Part shown: one piece after another, positions 1 to 10,913 of the stretch
How positions within the stretch are numbered: the stretch's first letter is position 1
How the letters are laid out: each line of letters opens with the position of its first letter
Source of the DNA: Pseudopithomyces maydicus
Taxonomy: Eukaryota; Ascomycota; Dothideomycetes; Pleosporales; Didymosphaeriaceae
Assembly (NCBI GenBank): GCA_026873275.1
Contig: JANTUC010000001.1
Coordinates: 372,001-436,000 of the forward strand
Length of the DNA stretch: 64,000 nt
Direction: 5' to 3'
Notes under the pieces: model-generated
What the model was told of the DNA's origin: nothing
The model's input: the letters and a program-made list of their open reading frames with translations, nothing else
Databases searched by the model: none
Translations under genes and position numbers: made by a program

Positions 1-397
1 GATTGTGCATTTGCGCGTTGAATGAGAATGATCTATGTGGCGTTTTATTTTGCGGGCGCTGGTAGGATTACTGGGATGCATTTGTGGCGTTTGGAAGAGA
101 CGGGGGAGGGTGGGTATATACCATTCGCTGTTCGAGTTACATACAGTCATGGGATTGTGACGACTTGTTCTCAGTCGCTGGGGGAGACTTGGTTTGTGAT
201 GGTTGACTTGTTCTACAATCCACAGCCAGGTGATACTAGCTTGCATTCTGTGCACGCAGCAAGTTCTTTTGTACATATCAAAGAGAAAAAACCATTTCAG
301 TCCGTTATTCTCTGAGCCCAGTCCAACTGTCCAAACTACTATGATATGGTAAACATGTGTTACTCATGAGTTGAGATGACGAAGTCCATATGGGCAA
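1..397. other. Window edge, no gene recognised
   Basis: A 97-codon open frame lies at 22-315 on the plus strand, but its translation resembles no family I know and it has no splice or signal features. It is probably the 3' flank of the OB-fold gene on the other strand plus intergenic sequence. Confidence 0.4.
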
Positions 398-2032
398 TCA
401 CATCTTCACACACCAGACAACCAGCCTGCCTATCTCTTCATCCCCCATGAACACCCCTAAGCCTAGATGCAATCGGAGGAAAAGAAGCCGCTGCTCTAGA
501 TACTTCATTACGTCCAACGGGGCGGTGACGAGTTGATGAGCTGTACGTCCCAACAGTTGCTCCCACGCCGCATCTGAGAAGATGAGCTTCCCAGTGCTGA
601 TCTGTCCTGTCTCATCTATCACGTTTCCAAGCTGGGAATTGTCAGCCGGTCGACCTATCAAACCGTATGTCTTCACCAAACACGGGTTTATTTGTTCCAC
701 TGAAGAGGTAAAACGAAAACTTACTATCCGCGGGTTAATACGCAGCGTATGTTCCTTCTCGCATTGCCGACACTTCGCCTTGAGGGAACTAGCAAAAATA
801 GGTATGCCGCAACACTCGTTGCTCATCAGCATGTTCCGCTTGAAATTTGTGACAATGTGGAGTTGCGTGATGACTACACTTATGTAGCCAATGGCTTTCT
901 CCCTCGGGTTCGACCTAGCGAACTCGTCGATCTCGCTGAGCTTGTAGAGTGTCTTCACCGCGGAGTTCTCGGCCTCTTCTACGTCGAAGACGTCTGATGG
1001 GAAAGGTGGGTTGACGTGCTCGTTTTTGGTGAGACGGTGGGCGAATGCTCGGATGTAGCGGGCCTCTGCCATGTTGGGATTGATGTACAATTGTGTGTTT
1101 GCATTGAGAGACAACTTTGCTGTTCTATCTATGTACCAGCCTGGATTGGCGATTAGTAGGACAGTATGGCAAGGCTGCCAGGTGGAGGCGGATTCTGACA
1201 CAGAGCCATAAAGGCTGAGATAGCCTTCGGCGGTGCCATCAAATACTCCGATAGAGATCCGGTCTGAGGTGGCGCCATTCTTGTTCGTGACTGTTGACTA
1301 GTCAGTACCCGTTTCTTGTACAGTCTGAGTTTGTTCGGAATCCGTCGAAAAGTTGACGCACTTTAGTTTGTATCAATTGCCGTTCTACTTACATTTTTTC
1401 CTCGCCCCAATACTCCTTACACACACCAGAAGCTTGCAGTCTTCGACATCGAATCCGCCATCAGTGAAACTCTTGAGTGTCATGAGACCTGGCAATATCT
1501 GGCTATCCTTCACACGAAATGGTGACTTGAACATAGTCCCATTGTCACTTCGCTGCTGTACCATGAAATGACAATTGCGCTCAACTTCGGGAAATATGCT
1601 CGTGAAAAGCGGTGCTGCGGTCGGTGCGAGACCCACTTGATCTCCTTGACTGATATGCACCGTCCACAAGCTCACCAATTGTCCCAATTTCAGTTCATAG
1701 ATGGGCTTTGAATACCAGAGTCTGATAGTCATGCAACCGGTATCATCGGATATCAATATCTTTATCAGCCCTTGTGCTGCTTTAGGGCGCTTGCTAGGTT
1801 TAGGCGTTTCGTAGATATTGACGATGCGGCCTGTAAGAGTGAGGTGGCGTGGACCTGGTTCGAGGGAGGCGATATCGCTCTCCTCATAATCTAGGACGGG
1901 AATCCACTCAGTTACTGTGGAATTTTCTTTGAGCTCTTCAGCTGTGAACCCATCACCAGGAGTGAACTTGGACGGCGAGGAAGAGGAGAAATAGGATTGT
2001 ATAGATGAAGCTGGCATTGTCACCCTTTGCAT
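398..2032 (-). CDS. RPA1-like OB-fold protein with a zinc ribbon
   Basis: Two exons, 2032-1393 and 1290-398, with a 102-bp intron (GTAAGT donor, CTGAC branch, ACAG acceptor, phase 1), give about 510 residues. A second Met six codons in (2017) is an equally good start. The N-terminal part carries an OB-fold-like stretch (LTLTGRIVNIYE ... GCMTIRLWYS). The second exon opens with another OB-like strand pattern (DRISIGVFDGTAEGYLSLYG). Towards the C-terminus a Cys-rich element (NECCGIPIF ... CRQCEKEH) resembles the zinc ribbon embedded in the C-terminal OB fold of RPA1. That suggests single-stranded DNA binding in repair, meiosis (MEIOB-like) or telomere biology, but this is inferred from architecture only. 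The exon junction restores a continuous OB strand, which supports the intron. Confidence 0.6.
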
Positions 2033-2409
2033 AGAAAGTCAGAGGTAGAGTGGGTTCTTCGAGTGCCATGAAGAGTGATGAGAAAAATGAGGAAATTGGC
2101 AGTGCGGAGTGGCGGGGTTTGGAACGCGTAGAGGAAGGAGCAACCCAACCCCTCGAACGGAGGGGTAGGATCAAAGGCGATATGAACGTCGAAATTCTAA
2201 CATTTTTTTTCACACATCACGTATAGCTTCAATAGAATGTAAAGTCCAGATAATCATCATGGAATTCTTGTTGCTGTCATAAAGAAAGGGCGGATGCAAG
2301 TACATCCAAAGACTAGTCGTGAGTTGAATCACGGACTATGCACCGTCAACAACTAGGTGAGGTACAGAGAGAAGAATAAATCGCACACATCAGTTCCAGT
2401 CGCTTTCGC

Positions 2410-4128
2410 TTAAAAGAGCTTGTGTTCGAGGGTCATGTCACTCTGTTCAAAATTAGCTAGGTCCAGTGTCAATGGACAAAGATGATTGAAGCTCACCTCA
2501 GGCTCGAGACCAACACAGGCACGGAAGATGTTGGTCATGGCCGCACGCTGCTTGGCGAGCGCATTGATGACAGGAGTGCCGGGGGAGTCAGAGGAGCCTG
2601 TATGAATTAGTAAAAGACATTCAATATTCGCAGGAAACCGTACCTTGAGCATGTAACTGAGAATGCTAAGAACGCTGTGGAAGCCAGCATACTTGGCGTC
2701 GGCAGCCTCGGTTCCATGAGCTTTCCACTCAATGCGGGTCATCATCTCGGCGACCAAGACCAAGTCAATGATGAGAGGGGAAGCTAAGAGCGAATCCTCG
2801 CAAACATTGAAAATGCTGATCGTCTGGTGACCACCTAGGAAGATCTCGGCATAGTACTCATCAAGAGCGCGCTTGTCGTCACCGACTGCAGGCATGTACT
2901 TGATCACGACAGTGTGATCGGGGTGCTCGCCTTCCTTGTACAGGACGGTATTGGCAGCAACCATATCATCAATGACGTTCGACTTGGAGATCTCCTTGGA
3001 GCGGAACTGCTTTTGAGAGCTAAGGTTCTTGCCATCGTTGTTGCCAAGGTGGTTGTAGCTGGCAACGGAGGTAAGCTTGATACCTGCATTGATGAGGAAA
3101 TCGACAAGAGCAGACTTCATCTTGGTCTGGCCGGATTTGAAGTCATCACCGCCAATGAAAGCGTTGTGCTTCTCAGCAAGCTCAATGGCACCAGGGACGA
3201 AGGTGTTCTGAGGGGAGCCGTTGATGAAAGGAACATTCTCCAGAATACAAGCAACGGCGAACACGGTCGAGGGAGCAACCTCCTCATGGCCATCCTCGAT
3301 AGCCTTCAGGAGATTGTCGGCAGTGTCATTGACGCCTGGCAGGATGTCGGCAAAGCGCTCCGTGTTAGCAGTCCACTGAACGATGATCTTATCGAGGCCG
3401 TTTACAGTCTTGAAGTCGTTGATATCCTTACGGATCTGCTCGACATGCTTCATGGAAGCCTTGGAGCCTGGGATGACGTTGTCGGCGCGATCTTCCTGGT
3501 TGGCAGCGATGAAGTCAGGGTAGTAGATGCTGGGGAGCGGCGTGATTTGGGCCATCTCCTTGCGAACCAAAGACTTCAGCGTCGGCTCGAGAACCTTGGC
3601 ACGGTCCATGGCCTCAGCCAAGTTCATGCCGCTGATGTCCCAACCACCAACGACGAGGTCGTTGGGGTGCACCATAGGCATGAGGTCGTGGAAGGGGATG
3701 TTGACATCCTGGCCCGTCTCGCTGTCGACACCGAGCTTGGTCGTGGATCCCATGATGACGGAACCATAGTAGTTGGCACTGCGCTTGCCCTCCTTAGTCT
3801 CCCATTCAAGACCGCGACGGTTGGCAAGAATACCCGCAGTGACAGTTGTACCGTTGTTGCCACCCAAACCGACCAGCATAACACCGAGCTTGGGAATCTT
3901 ACGGTCGACCTTGAAGTCATAGAGGGTCTCCTTGGGCACGGCCACATACTTTCCCTCGGCATTCTTAGAAACGGCCGTGGTGCGGTAAGTGTACTTGGAC
4001 TTGATGGTCTCGTTGGTGTATTCAACATTGGGGGATTCAACAATAAACAGATCCTTGGCGGCGGTCGCCGCCGTGATCCCACTTCCACCATTCGCAGACC
4101 CGACCTTCTCTTCGGCGTGAGGGGCCAT
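2410..4128 (-). CDS. INO1: Inositol-3-phosphate synthase (frameshifted as read)
   Basis: Cytosolic NAD-dependent enzyme that converts glucose 6-phosphate to 1D-myo-inositol 3-phosphate, the first step of inositol and phosphatidylinositol synthesis. Visible are the Rossmann glycine motif VGLGGNNGTT, NYYGSVIMGST, and the typical fungal C-terminus SDMTLEHKLF. Exons are 4128-2644, 2597-2497 and 2442-2410. Introns are 46 bp (GTACGG..ACAG) and 54 bp (GTGAGC..ACAG). Both introns are bounded by phase-0 codons, yet the middle exon is 101 nt, one short of a multiple of three. The family motif APLTPPGTPVINAL is only readable if one base is added in the C run at about 2579-2585. A continuous frame exists only if both introns are left unspliced. 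With the base restored, the protein would be about 539 residues, normal for the family. Confidence 0.92.
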   Translation of the reverse strand: MAPHAEEKVGSANGGSGITAATAAKDLFIVESPNVEYTNETIKSKYTYRTTAVSKNAEGKYVAVPKETLYDFKVDRKIPKLGVMLVGLGGNNGTTVTAGILANRRGLEWETKEGKRSANYYGSVIMGSTTKLGVDSETGQDVNIPFHDLMPMVHPNDLVVGGWDISGMNLAEAMDRAKVLEPTLKSLVRKEMAQITPLPSIYYPDFIAANQEDRADNVIPGSKASMKHVEQIRKDINDFKTVNGLDKIIVQWTANTERFADILPGVNDTADNLLKAIEDGHEEVAPSTVFAVACILENVPFINGSPQNTFVPGAIELAEKHNAFIGGDDFKSGQTKMKSALVDFLINAGIKLTSVASYNHLGNNDGKNLSSQKQFRSKEISKSNVIDDMVAANTVLYKEGEHPDHTVVIKYMPAVGDDKRALDEYYAEIFLGGHQTISIFNVCEDSLLASPLIIDLVLVAEMMTRIEWKAHGTEAADAKYAGFHSVLSILSYMLKVRFPANIECLLLIHTGSSDSPGTPVINALAKQRAAMTNIFRACVGLEPEVSFNHLCPLTLDLANFEQSDMTLEHKLF

Positions 4129-6822
4129 TGCTTATGATTGGATCAAATTTGTGTCTAGGCGATCAGGCGATTGCTTAGAAGGCTAGTATAAGATCCGATG
4201 CTCCTCCTGAAGGAGAGGTGCGTCGGCCTGCGAAGGTGTTGTGGGACCTGTATCAATCAGTGTCTATTCCTGTGATGGTTGCATGGTTGCATGATTGCGA
4301 AAGGGCACGTACGAGTTAAGGAGATTGGAAAACGTCTTGGCTATCTGGGCGATGGCCCTGAGATGTTTCTGTGCACGACGGATTGGGTGCGAAGTTGGGG
4401 ATGGGGAGCGCTGAGAGTGTGTCAAGCAGGAGCTTGTTTGGTGGTTTAGTGTGGTGAGAGGAAGGTTGGAAGGTATATCCGGGGCAGACGAAAGCGAAGC
4501 AAGTTTCGATTGTGGTGGGTGAGGCAGCAGTGACCGTGTGCGCAGCTTTATAGGTAGGGCCGGGTATTCTGGACCGCGTATATCGTGGGTACAGTGCGCT
4601 ATCGCATGTAGCGCTAACAAAGACGCCAACAACGACAACTCTCCGCATAAACCCGGCAGCACACGCTAGACTTGAGAGCTCCACCGCCTTTTCGGTAAAC
4701 AGAGTGCTCGGTATTCTCTTTCGCGTGGGGAAGGGCACTTGAGATGTACCCGCGGAGTGCCGGGCCGCATGAGCAACGAGAAGCACGCAGCAACAGTCAC
4801 TGAAAGCAGCCTTCACTCGACACAAAGGGATTAGGACTACACGCCGATCAAACACTATGTGAAATTCCTTCAAGAGCCATAGACAGTCTACGTGTTGCCA
4901 GATGATTCACCGATGGTCGTCCAGCTCTCAGCTGCATTTGAGCACATGGGCTAACCAGCCGTGGGGGCTACAGCCGACCATTCATGAAGCTGGCAAGGAG
5001 TCAAATGCCGGCCACGATGCAAACACAGCGAGGCAGATGGATGCAGAGAGACGGTCGGTTAGGTGGTTATACGGCAGTGCTGTATGTACCTACAGCTGTG
5101 GGACGGCCGTATACCCGTGGCATCAGGTGTGCAGGCAGTGGTACGGAGGTAGCTGGGTAGAGGTAGGTACCTAAGTACCCCGCCATGCACGTGCAGTATT
5201 CACAGTGGACCGCCACCCCACTTGGTGGGATACGGCACCCAGGAATCGAAGACGGGTGTGTCCGGACAGGAACAGAATAAAACAAACGGGAGGGAGGTGG
5301 ATTGTTTGATGCTTGTTGCTTGTTGCTTGTCAGAGGATGGCAGCGCAGGCAACGCAAACTGCGTAGCGAATGCCGTCGCGCGAATGTCGGGCGCTGTTTA
5401 CATACAGCCAAGGGCTCGATACAGCCAAGGGCTCGAAGGAGGCATGCATGCGCACGCAAATGGGGAGGCTGCAGCGGGCTCCAAACGGTCTGGGGCGGCT
5501 AGCTGGCAGGGCGGCGCAGGTGGATTTGGAAGGGTCGCGGTGACAGAAGGTCCACGGACGGCAGAGCGGGTCGCTGTGACGCTGTCGTCGTGAATGGAAG
5601 GTCGCCATGTACCCGCTATCGAAGCACCCGCCAGGGCCCATGCGGACCACGGTTATTGGGCAGAGCCGCTGCAACCGGAGGTGCATGGCATGGCGACATG
5701 TTCTGCGAGCAAAGTTTCGCAGCCGTACCCACCGTCGCTCCGAAACATTGCGCCGTCCCAGATAAGCGCGGTTCGTCGACGATCAGTTTCGATCCCCCTC
5801 ACACGACAAGTTGCGCAACGGCCAACGGCCTTTCGTGCAGGAGGCGTTGGCCCTTCCCTTCGTCGTCGACGACGGCGCGAAGGGGCAGCGATCTGCTGCC
5901 ACGCCCCCCGATTAATACGCGAACCATATATCGATGTCTTAATGCCTCTCCTGAGCATGGACGCTGGCCCCGCCTGTGCGGCCTGCTCGGTTCACGCCGC
6001 CCTCCAGCACGCCCGCGGTCAGTCCCCTCGTCCCATGGTCCCATCGCCTCTGCTACAGACGCCTGCCACCCACCTCTCCGCCGCCGTCGCCGTTGGCCGT
6101 GGTTGCGACATTGCGTGACACACAATGCCCGAACACGTCGTTTCACCACACACACACGCATGGCATGGCATTGCCTTCTGCCGCGCCTGGGCCGCCGCCG
6201 CATCGTGGGCGCTCTGTGCGCGCCTTAACACCCGTCCGGCAAATCATCAACCGCCGCCTAACGAACCCCCCAGCGCCACACTCAGGGACAAGCGCGCGTT
6301 CCTTGCAGCCTTCGACCTCTTGCCTTTTGATTGTCTGGTGCCCTGTTCCTGCTAGCCTAGTCTACCCTACCTGTTCGCCTTTCGTGCTGCTCATCTCCTG
6401 CCTCGTCGCATCCTGCCATTCGCTGCATCCGACATTGCGAGTCTCGCCTGTGGGGCTAAAGGAGCTCTCAAACCGGGTGTGGTTCGCTCGACCTCTTCAG
6501 ACCGCTCTGAGAAGTTCCCGCCGCCATCTTCAAATCAGGCCCGCTTTCAAGCATCATTTCCGCATCACCTGTCCCCATTGAGCAAGTGACTACTCCGTTT
6601 ACCATCCGACCGCTCTTGGGACCCTCAAACACTGGTCTCGGCGGATGCCCTGCAGGCTCGACTGACTCGCACTCCAACCATCTTACCTACCAACCCATGA
6701 TACCATTGCCCAAATACTGCATTTCTGCAAAGCGCTGGACGTCAGAACACCCACCTTCCATCACGCGTTGCGCTCGCAATACTCTAATCCAGCGCCTTCC
6801 ATCTACCTAGGGAACACCAGCC
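4129..6822. other. Long divergent intergenic region, INO1 / LIM gene
   Basis: This 2.7-kb stretch separates two divergent genes and presumably holds both promoters and long 5' leaders. From about 5,300 to 6,600 it is GC-rich, with many overlapping open frames on both strands that I take to be composition artefacts. A perfect 17-bp tandem duplication lies at 5403-5436. No conserved coding sequence is recognisable. Confidence 0.5.
5403..5436. repeat. 17-bp tandem duplication
   Basis: Two perfect adjacent copies of TACAGCCAAGGGCTCGA lie in the intergenic region between INO1 and the LIM gene. No function is evident. Confidence 0.85.
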
Positions 6823-9029
6823 ATGGCTACCGATGGACTCAGTTTTCTGCCAACCATCAAGTGCTCAGACTGTGGTGTGGATATAGAAATCTCCCAGCTG
6901 GCCGACCATGTTTGCGCACCCGCCTCTGACGGTGAGAACAACCCAAGAAGACGAATAGTACCGGCCACTGATTCACACCTCCAGCAACCAAAGCGCCAAC
7001 ATCCCCAAAACTAGATCGCGCCTCTTCCTTCAATAACAGACTGGATGGCCAGTCACGATCTGCGCGGATGCCACCGCCGCCTCGGATAGATCCATATGCT
7101 GCCAGTGCGTACCGCGTCATACCTTCACCCTCGATACTGATGCTGACTTGGCAAAGACAAACCCTTCTATCCTGATGAAGTCTCACCTGAGGATGATCGT
7201 AGCAACTCGAGTCGATCTGCTCTATCTCCTGGATCAGGAAGACCCTCGATGAAACGAAATGCAACGACTCCCTCCCTATAACCCAAACCCCTTCGCCAGA
7301 TCTCTCGTCCAACATGGACTCCGCTTTCCCTCCTTTTTCCGCGAACCGAAGCGCTACACCATCGAGCGCCAGATCACGGATGGGCGATAGACTGCAGCCA
7401 TCACCCTCATATGATCAGAACTATGCACAGCCAAGCCCTCTTTTTGCACCTCTCAGCCCGCGTACGAACGGGGGAGCGAGCATTGTAAAGAGAATGGATA
7501 CTATTGCGCCAGGTCCCTTCGCAGGTCGTTCAGACGACCGCAGACCAAGTACATCGAATGGCCCTCGCGCGCCTAGCCAGAACTTCATGTCCCTCGGTCA
7601 CAAGCGGACGAATACACAGAGCAGTTCCAGGAGCAACGGCATCATGGGGAATTCCAGAATGTCGACAGCTTCTAGCGCATCGCGTGGTTCGGTCTTCTCA
7701 AATGGTAGTTTCGGATTGCCCTCACGACCAAAGGTTGGAACAGGACCGTTTTCAGCTATGCCTCCACCACCCCCGCTACCTCCACCAAAAGATGAGCAGG
7801 AACCTGAAGGCATCGATGCTTTTCTGGCACGTTTACAGAAAGAAACACTTGAACCATCAAAATTGGACCAAGATAACCGGTCCAAAACCTTCCCTATGAA
7901 CCAAAATACGCAGGATGATGCGGGATCATTAGCTGGGTCTACCGATCGCACGCTACCTCCTCGACGTCCCACTGATATTGATTTGCAAAGTGGTTATATG
8001 CTTTCATCCCGTAGTTACAACCCTGGAGTTTCATATCAAACAGATCGAAGAGAAGATCTACAACCTGCGCCTCCTTTGCCCAATTATGCTCGAGATTTCC
8101 CGTCCGATGCTGTACACACACCGTCAGACTCGGGGTTGTCAGAGGATTCATACGCTAGCTCTGGCTTCAGAAGCGCAACAAGTTCAAGATCCAGCCCACC
8201 CATTTCTGAAGCTAGCCATTCCCGCCAGGCTTCAAAGATTGGCCGACTCGACTACCTCAATGAAGAGCCCATCCGCAGGTATCAAAGTCCCGAGATGTTC
8301 CTGGATCCGAGACCAGCGCCACCGCAGCCAGAAAGCCGTAGAGCGAGATCGCCTGAACTTGCTCTACAGCCTCCCAAACCCTTTTACATGGGCGCTCCTG
8401 AATCCCCCATTGACCCCGCGATTCAAAAGGGATTAGCTGGTACAAGACGGCAAGAAGACCTACGACCGATACGCGATCCCGCCTTGAACACTCCAGGTTT
8501 CCTGAACCCAGCACCGCGAATTCCTGACCTCGAGCCGCAACGCGATGTTTCCCGCCGACCTACAACAGCCAACAAGGGCAGGTGCCGTGGCTGCTCTGAG
8601 CAAATCATTGGCAAGTCAATCAAAGACTCCTCTGGACGTCTCACAGGGCGGTACCACAAGGAGTGTTTCGTTTGCAGGACGTGCCGGGACCCTTTCCCTA
8701 CTGCGGAATTCTACGTCTTCAACAACTTCCCCCACTGCGAACAACACTACCACCAACTAAACGGCTCCCTATGCCGAGCCTGCAATCGCGGTATTGAGGG
8801 ACAGTATCTCGAGACGGATCGGCGCCTGAAGTTCCACCCAAGATGCTTCTCCTGTGCGACCTGCCGCATGGTGTTGCGTGACGACTACTACGAGGTTGGC
8901 GGTCGCAACTACTGCGAACGACACGCATACAGCATGGTGAACCAGCGAAATAATTACCTCGGTCCTGGCGGCAACAACCGGACACAAAAGCTAGAGAAGC
9001 GACGGACGAGAATGATGATGATGGGCTGA
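6823..9029 (+). CDS. Paxillin-like protein with two LIM domains (frameshifted as read)
   Basis: Exons are 6823-6931, 6985-7104 and 7157-9029. Introns of 53 and 52 bp are both phase 1. The N-terminus MATDGLSFLPTIKCSDCGVDIE holds a short CxxC..H..C element. A long Ser/Pro-rich disordered region follows, and then two C-terminal LIM domains, CRGCSEQIIG...HYHQ and CRACNRGIEG...RHAY, with ordered Cys/His zinc ligands. Fungal proteins of this build act at the cortex or in polarity (Pxl1-like); that role is inferred. In exon 3 the frame that starts KPFYPDEVSPEDD hits a stop at 7279, while the rest of the protein is one frame away. Adding one C in the run at 7270-7277 makes it continuous (...ATTPSPITQTPSPDL...) and gives about 700 residues. 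Confidence 0.85.
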
Positions 9030-9980
9030 ACGCCTCGCCCCACCTCGCGCTCGACTGACTCGCTCAATACACTTTCTTTCTCTTTTTAATTTTATGGAGG
9101 GGCCAATGGCGTTCTTTGCTACACCCCTATACCCTATACGCGCTTCCACTCTCGTTTCTTGTTGGCTTCTGCCTCCGCTATTTCGCATCCGCATTCTTGT
9201 ACTTTTTTATATACCCCGCCTACCGCGTTGTAATTATATTGACGTCACGACATGGCTGGTAAGCTTTAGCTCGGTTCTGGAGATATACCCCTTCTTTCGC
9301 TATTCTTCTATGCTCAGCTCAAAAGCTGGACCCCAACCATACCCTTTGTTTTCAATGTCCACGATACTCATATCATCTGTGTCCATTCTAATGTGTAATT
9401 TCATTCCCTGTGTGATGGAGACATGAGAAAGAGTCTTGTACATAGGGCAACGTCAAGCAAAGCATCATTTTTGAATATTGTCAGTTATTCTGAGCTGTGC
9501 TCGTGATATAAGCCATTTAACACAAAGCGTGAAAAATTTCAATTCCTGATCATTAAGAGGTCTCGCATGCTGTGCTTGAAATCATTTTTTATTCGTTTCT
9601 GCTTCATTATGATAAGTCATGAAGTCCAGTCTTGTAAGTGACGCCATCATCATCCGTCTTCGTCCATCATCATCCGTCTTCGTCCATCATTAAAAATTAG
9701 GGGGAACAAATAGAAAAGAGAACTTCAATATGAGGGTCGTATGCTCGTGCTAAGCCTATTCACGCAGGGCTTTTTGCCTTGAACTTTCGCATCGCCACAG
9801 TGCTCGTCTTGTTGAGCCCAACATTGGTGTCTTGATCCCGTTCCATTGGGAGTTCTCGTAGCATCTGCTGCAAACACTCGTCGTGGGGATAACGACATTG
9901 GTAAACGCGTCGCTTGCTGGTTGATCTTCTGGCGTTGACCTTAGATTCCACCTATTGCCACCCACGATGTCGATGATAAT
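9030..9980. other. Intergenic, 3' flanks of convergent genes
   Basis: This is the 3' flank of the LIM gene and of the minus-strand membrane-protein gene. A 20-bp tandem repeat lies at 9644-9690. Short open frames at 9756-9965 on the minus strand look like nothing known. Confidence 0.5.
9644..9690. repeat. 20-bp tandem repeat, about 2.3 copies
   Basis: Two exact copies of CCATCATCATCCGTCTTCGT are followed by a partial third, in the 3' intergenic region. It is low-complexity minisatellite sequence. Confidence 0.85.
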
Positions 9981-10913
9981 CTAAGCGGACACCGGGCCTT
10001 CGCTACTGAGCTTCTTGTAAGTATCCTCGTGATGATTCTTCCCCTCGAGCATGGCGTCCTCAGCTTGCTTCTTGAGAGCGTCGAAGAAGGGAAGCGGGCT
10101 CATGGGAGACATCGGGCTGAGGATAGGAGGCGACATGATCGGGCCTTTGATGATGATGGAGATGTTTGAGGTGGAATTGTCATGATTTTCAAGCCATTGA
10201 GTGGCTCCTATGACCATTGCTTGATGTTTCTTAAATTTTATGACGTTTGCTTCCAGATGGGTTTGAGGGTCGACTTGAGTATCGTTGATCTCATAGCGAG
10301 GAAGAGGATCGGTGATTTCGTAGCGAGGAAGAGTATCCGTTGATCGATAGTTCCGGATGACATCTAAGGCAATGTTTTCGCCGGTAGGCACCCGAAGACC
10401 GGGGAGTATACCTGGAGTTTTGGCGTCGCTATTAAATTCTCGTGCACGGTGCACAAAGTAGAGTATAAGCACCAGGATGAAGAGTCCTCCCACGATAAGT
10501 GCAATGACAAGGCCAATCAGAGCTTCGCTGGTGTGATTCGTCTTGACTTCTTGACCCACATAGAAAGAAGAGAGGAGTGGATCCGTTGTGGTGTACGAAC
10601 GGGAAGTCGGGGCCAACGTGGATGAAATATGCGAAGGTGAAAAGAATGTCGTGGTGACAGTGATACTTGCGCTTCTCAAGAACTCCGCTGTGCCCGTTGC
10701 GGGAGTCGCAGCACTGGACGCAGTTACGGGCAGATACACAACAGCGGTTTGATGCACACCGCTCCCGAGCCCATTGCTGGTTAGACCATCGGTATCGGGG
10801 CCATGTGTGTACATATGAATTGCCGGAAAAGCTGTGACCGTGATTACGGGAAAAGCGTTGACCAGAATCAACAAGGCCAGAATAATTCGAAGTATATGGT
10901 TCTGGAGCATCAT
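9981..10913 (-). CDS. Single-pass membrane protein with tandem LPRY motifs
   Basis: Intact single-exon frame of 310 residues. An N-terminal hydrophobic stretch (residues about 8-30) looks like a signal peptide. A Ser/Thr-rich extracellular part of about 100 residues follows, then one strong transmembrane helix (ALIGLVIALIVGGLFILVLI) with basic residues after it (HRARE). The cytosolic tail has LPRYEI twice, nine residues apart, encoded by a 27-bp near-perfect DNA repeat. Further along is a Pro/Met-rich run (MSPPILSPMSPMSP). This is the layout of many fungal Mid2/WSC-like surface proteins, but the ectodomain shows no Cys-rich WSC domain. The family is not recognised. LPxY is a known variant PY motif for WW-domain ubiquitin ligases, so regulated trafficking is a possible inference. 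Confidence 0.7.
   Translation of the reverse strand: MMLQNHILRIILALLILVNAFPVITVTAFPAIHMYTHGPDTDGLTSNGLGSGVHQTAVVYLPVTASSAATPATGTAEFLRSASITVTTTFFSPSHISSTLAPTSRSYTTTDPLLSSFYVGQEVKTNHTSEALIGLVIALIVGGLFILVLILYFVHRAREFNSDAKTPGILPGLRVPTGENIALDVIRNYRSTDTLPRYEITDPLPRYEINDTQVDPQTHLEANVIKFKKHQAMVIGATQWLENHDNSTSNISIIIKGPIMSPPILSPMSPMSPLPFFDALKKQAEDAMLEGKNHHEDTYKKLSSEGPVSA

Noticed and set aside
2914..4137. 407-codon open frame on the plus strand opposite INO1
   Set aside because: It mirrors the INO1 coding sequence and arises from strong codon bias. It has no family resemblance, and its translation is a Val/Leu/Asp-rich shadow.
4856..4865. TATGTGAAAT, one base from the yeast inositol-response element CATGTGAAAT
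   Set aside because: It lies about 730 bp from the INO1 start. A single near-match to a ten-base motif is expected by chance, and the yeast Ino2/Ino4 system may not apply here.
5590..6581. Overlapping 130-212-codon frames in the GC-rich INO1/LIM intergenic region
   Set aside because: Frames exist on both strands at once, are Arg/Pro/His-rich, and show no domain. They fit low stop-codon density in GC-rich DNA.
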